Below are positions 63,026 to 64,000 of a DNA stretch of 64,000 bases, piece after piece. The notes under the pieces were generated by a model. That model searched no databases, was not told where the DNA came from, and saw nothing but the letters and a program-made list of their open reading frames with translations. Location of the stretch: assembly GCA_035998445.1 (NCBI GenBank), contig DASYHQ010000033.1:124001-188000 (forward strand), read 5' to 3'. Made by a program: the position numbers and the translations under genes. Each line of letters starts with the position of its first letter. Position 1 is the first letter of the stretch. Source of the stretch: Tepidisphaeraceae bacterium (GTDB taxonomy: Bacteria > Planctomycetota > Phycisphaerae > Tepidisphaerales > Tepidisphaeraceae).

Positions 63026-64000
63026 TGATGCGTTCGCATCGGTCCGTCGCGCGTCTCGCCCTCGTTGCTTCACTATCCCTTCCGTTGATCGGCCTGCCAC
63101 CCGTTATGGCGCAGGACACCGGCGCGCCCGCGGCCGCGGTCGAGGTGCCGGCGGAACTGCAGACGGCCGTCGAGAACTACTGGCACTACGGCAAGATCGC
63201 CCGCTACGACCTGCAGAGCGCCGAAGCGCAGAAGATCACCGGCGCTGGCGCCGAGCCCGCTGTCGTGCTGGCCGCCTTCGAGAAGACCGCCGCCGGTCGA
63301 AACGATGATTTGAACAACTGGGTGCTGCGCTGGCAGGGCATCGCCGAGTCGGCCGACAGTGCCAAGCAGATCTACCAGCTGCTGCAACAGGGCCGCGCCA
63401 CGCGTCGCGCCGACCAGAACTACGTCGAAACGCAGATCCAGCGCCTCGGCACCAACGAGCGCGCCTACATCCTGGCCGTCGGCCAACTGCGCGAGAGCGG
63501 TGAGCTGGCCGTGCCACTGATGATCTCGTACCTGCAGAACCCCCAGCGGGCCGAGCTGCACGCGCCGATCCGCCGGGCGCTGCGCGACATGGGTCGCGTC
63601 GCGTTGAACCCGCTGGTGGCGGCGACGGAGATGAAGCGTGACACGAACACGCTGCTGACGGTCATCAGCGTGCTGGCCGACATCGGCTACGACGCGCCGG
63701 TGCCGTACCTGGCCCGGCTGACCGAGTCGCGGGAGGTTACGCCGTCCGTATCGCAGGCCGCCCGTCAGGCCTTGGGCCGGCTGGGCGCGTCGCAGGGCGT
63801 GAAGGCGACCGACGCGTACTTCGATCTGGCCGAGCGCTTGTACTACGGCCGCAGCGCACTGTCGGTCGACCAGCAGGTGCCGACCGCGTACGTGTGGTTC
63901 TGGGATGAAGAGAAGGGCCTGACCAAGCGTGACGTGCCGCCGGCGATCTTCGGGCCGGTGATGGCGATGCGGGCGGCCGAGTATGCGATGAAGCTGGGCC
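63026..64000 (+). CDS. Secreted HEAT-like repeat protein (3' partial)
   Basis: The gene runs off the window after 325 codons. ATG 63026 has GGAGG eight bases upstream and starts a signal peptide (ARLALVASLSLPLIGLPPVM then AQD). The mature part is all-helical with repeated pairs of helices, for example ELAVPLMISYLQNPQRAELH, PIRRALRDMGRVALNPLVAA and LLTVISVLADIGYDAPVPYL, the pattern of HEAT/armadillo-type repeats used as binding scaffolds. Partner and role are unknown. Confidence 0.8.

Overview
The window is GC-rich DNA from a bacterium that I infer to be a planctomycete of the Phycisphaerae type. The basis is a flagellar export and placement block (flhB-flhA-flhF-flhG-fliA), a short RpoD-like sigma factor, six-domain ribosomal protein S1, a B12-dependent ribonucleotide reductase with an intein, ThyX, a BshB1-like deacetylase, a DUF1844 protein, few long operons and many small orphan genes. 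This taxonomy is inference from gene content and no search was run. No rRNA, tRNA or CRISPR array was recognised.

Layout. 1-7300: flagellar genes on the plus strand. A stack of palindromes and an open 21-bp tandem array lie between flhB and flhA, and three copies of one hairpin family separate flhA, flhF, flhG and a small membrane ORF. 8050-11005: sigma factor and rpsA on the minus strand. 11400-14330: a histidine kinase facing prfC. 14526-20684: exbB, exbD and a 1553-residue protein with a TonB/TolA-like anchor, a very long helical region and a CBM9-like C-terminus; I consider this the best candidate for an undescribed system. 20815-24557: chemoreceptor, CheW, a Tat-exported aldo/keto reductase and acpS. 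24924-30121: glutamine synthetase, DUF4256 and small envelope proteins. 30472-31716: an IS3-family element with a frameshifted transposase. 31884-39055: sdhB, a LigD-type phosphoesterase, small genes, several decayed genes (DinB, a REP-associated transposase, a frameshifted orphan) and a hicA-hicB-hicB cluster. 39110-45031: nrdJ with intein, a lipoprotein and dcd, so two dNTP-supply genes lie close together. 45853-51864: deacetylase, DUF1844, TolC-family protein, thyX, two small genes and a LOG phosphoribohydrolase. 52157-58263: a hybrid kinase, a cold-shock protein and an NtrB/NtrC-like pair. 58360-64000: ispF, cysS, an MnmE-like GTPase, ppk2 and the start of a secreted repeat protein that runs off the window.

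The most pervasive feature outside the genes is a set of more than ten families of intergenic inverted repeats, many in several copies. One family is about 120 bp with nested hairpins and occurs five times in full; others occur two or three times. They sit at gene ends, between convergent genes and between operon members. A broken REP-associated tyrosine transposase (RAYT) next to one family gives a plausible, unproven link to how such repeats spread.

Functionally, the window combines motility (export gate, placement GTPase and ATPase, flagellar sigma, chemoreceptor and CheW), proton-driven envelope work (ExbB/ExbD with the giant protein, TolC-family protein), signal transduction (three histidine kinases and one sigma-54 activator) and nucleotide metabolism (NrdJ, Dcd, ThyX).
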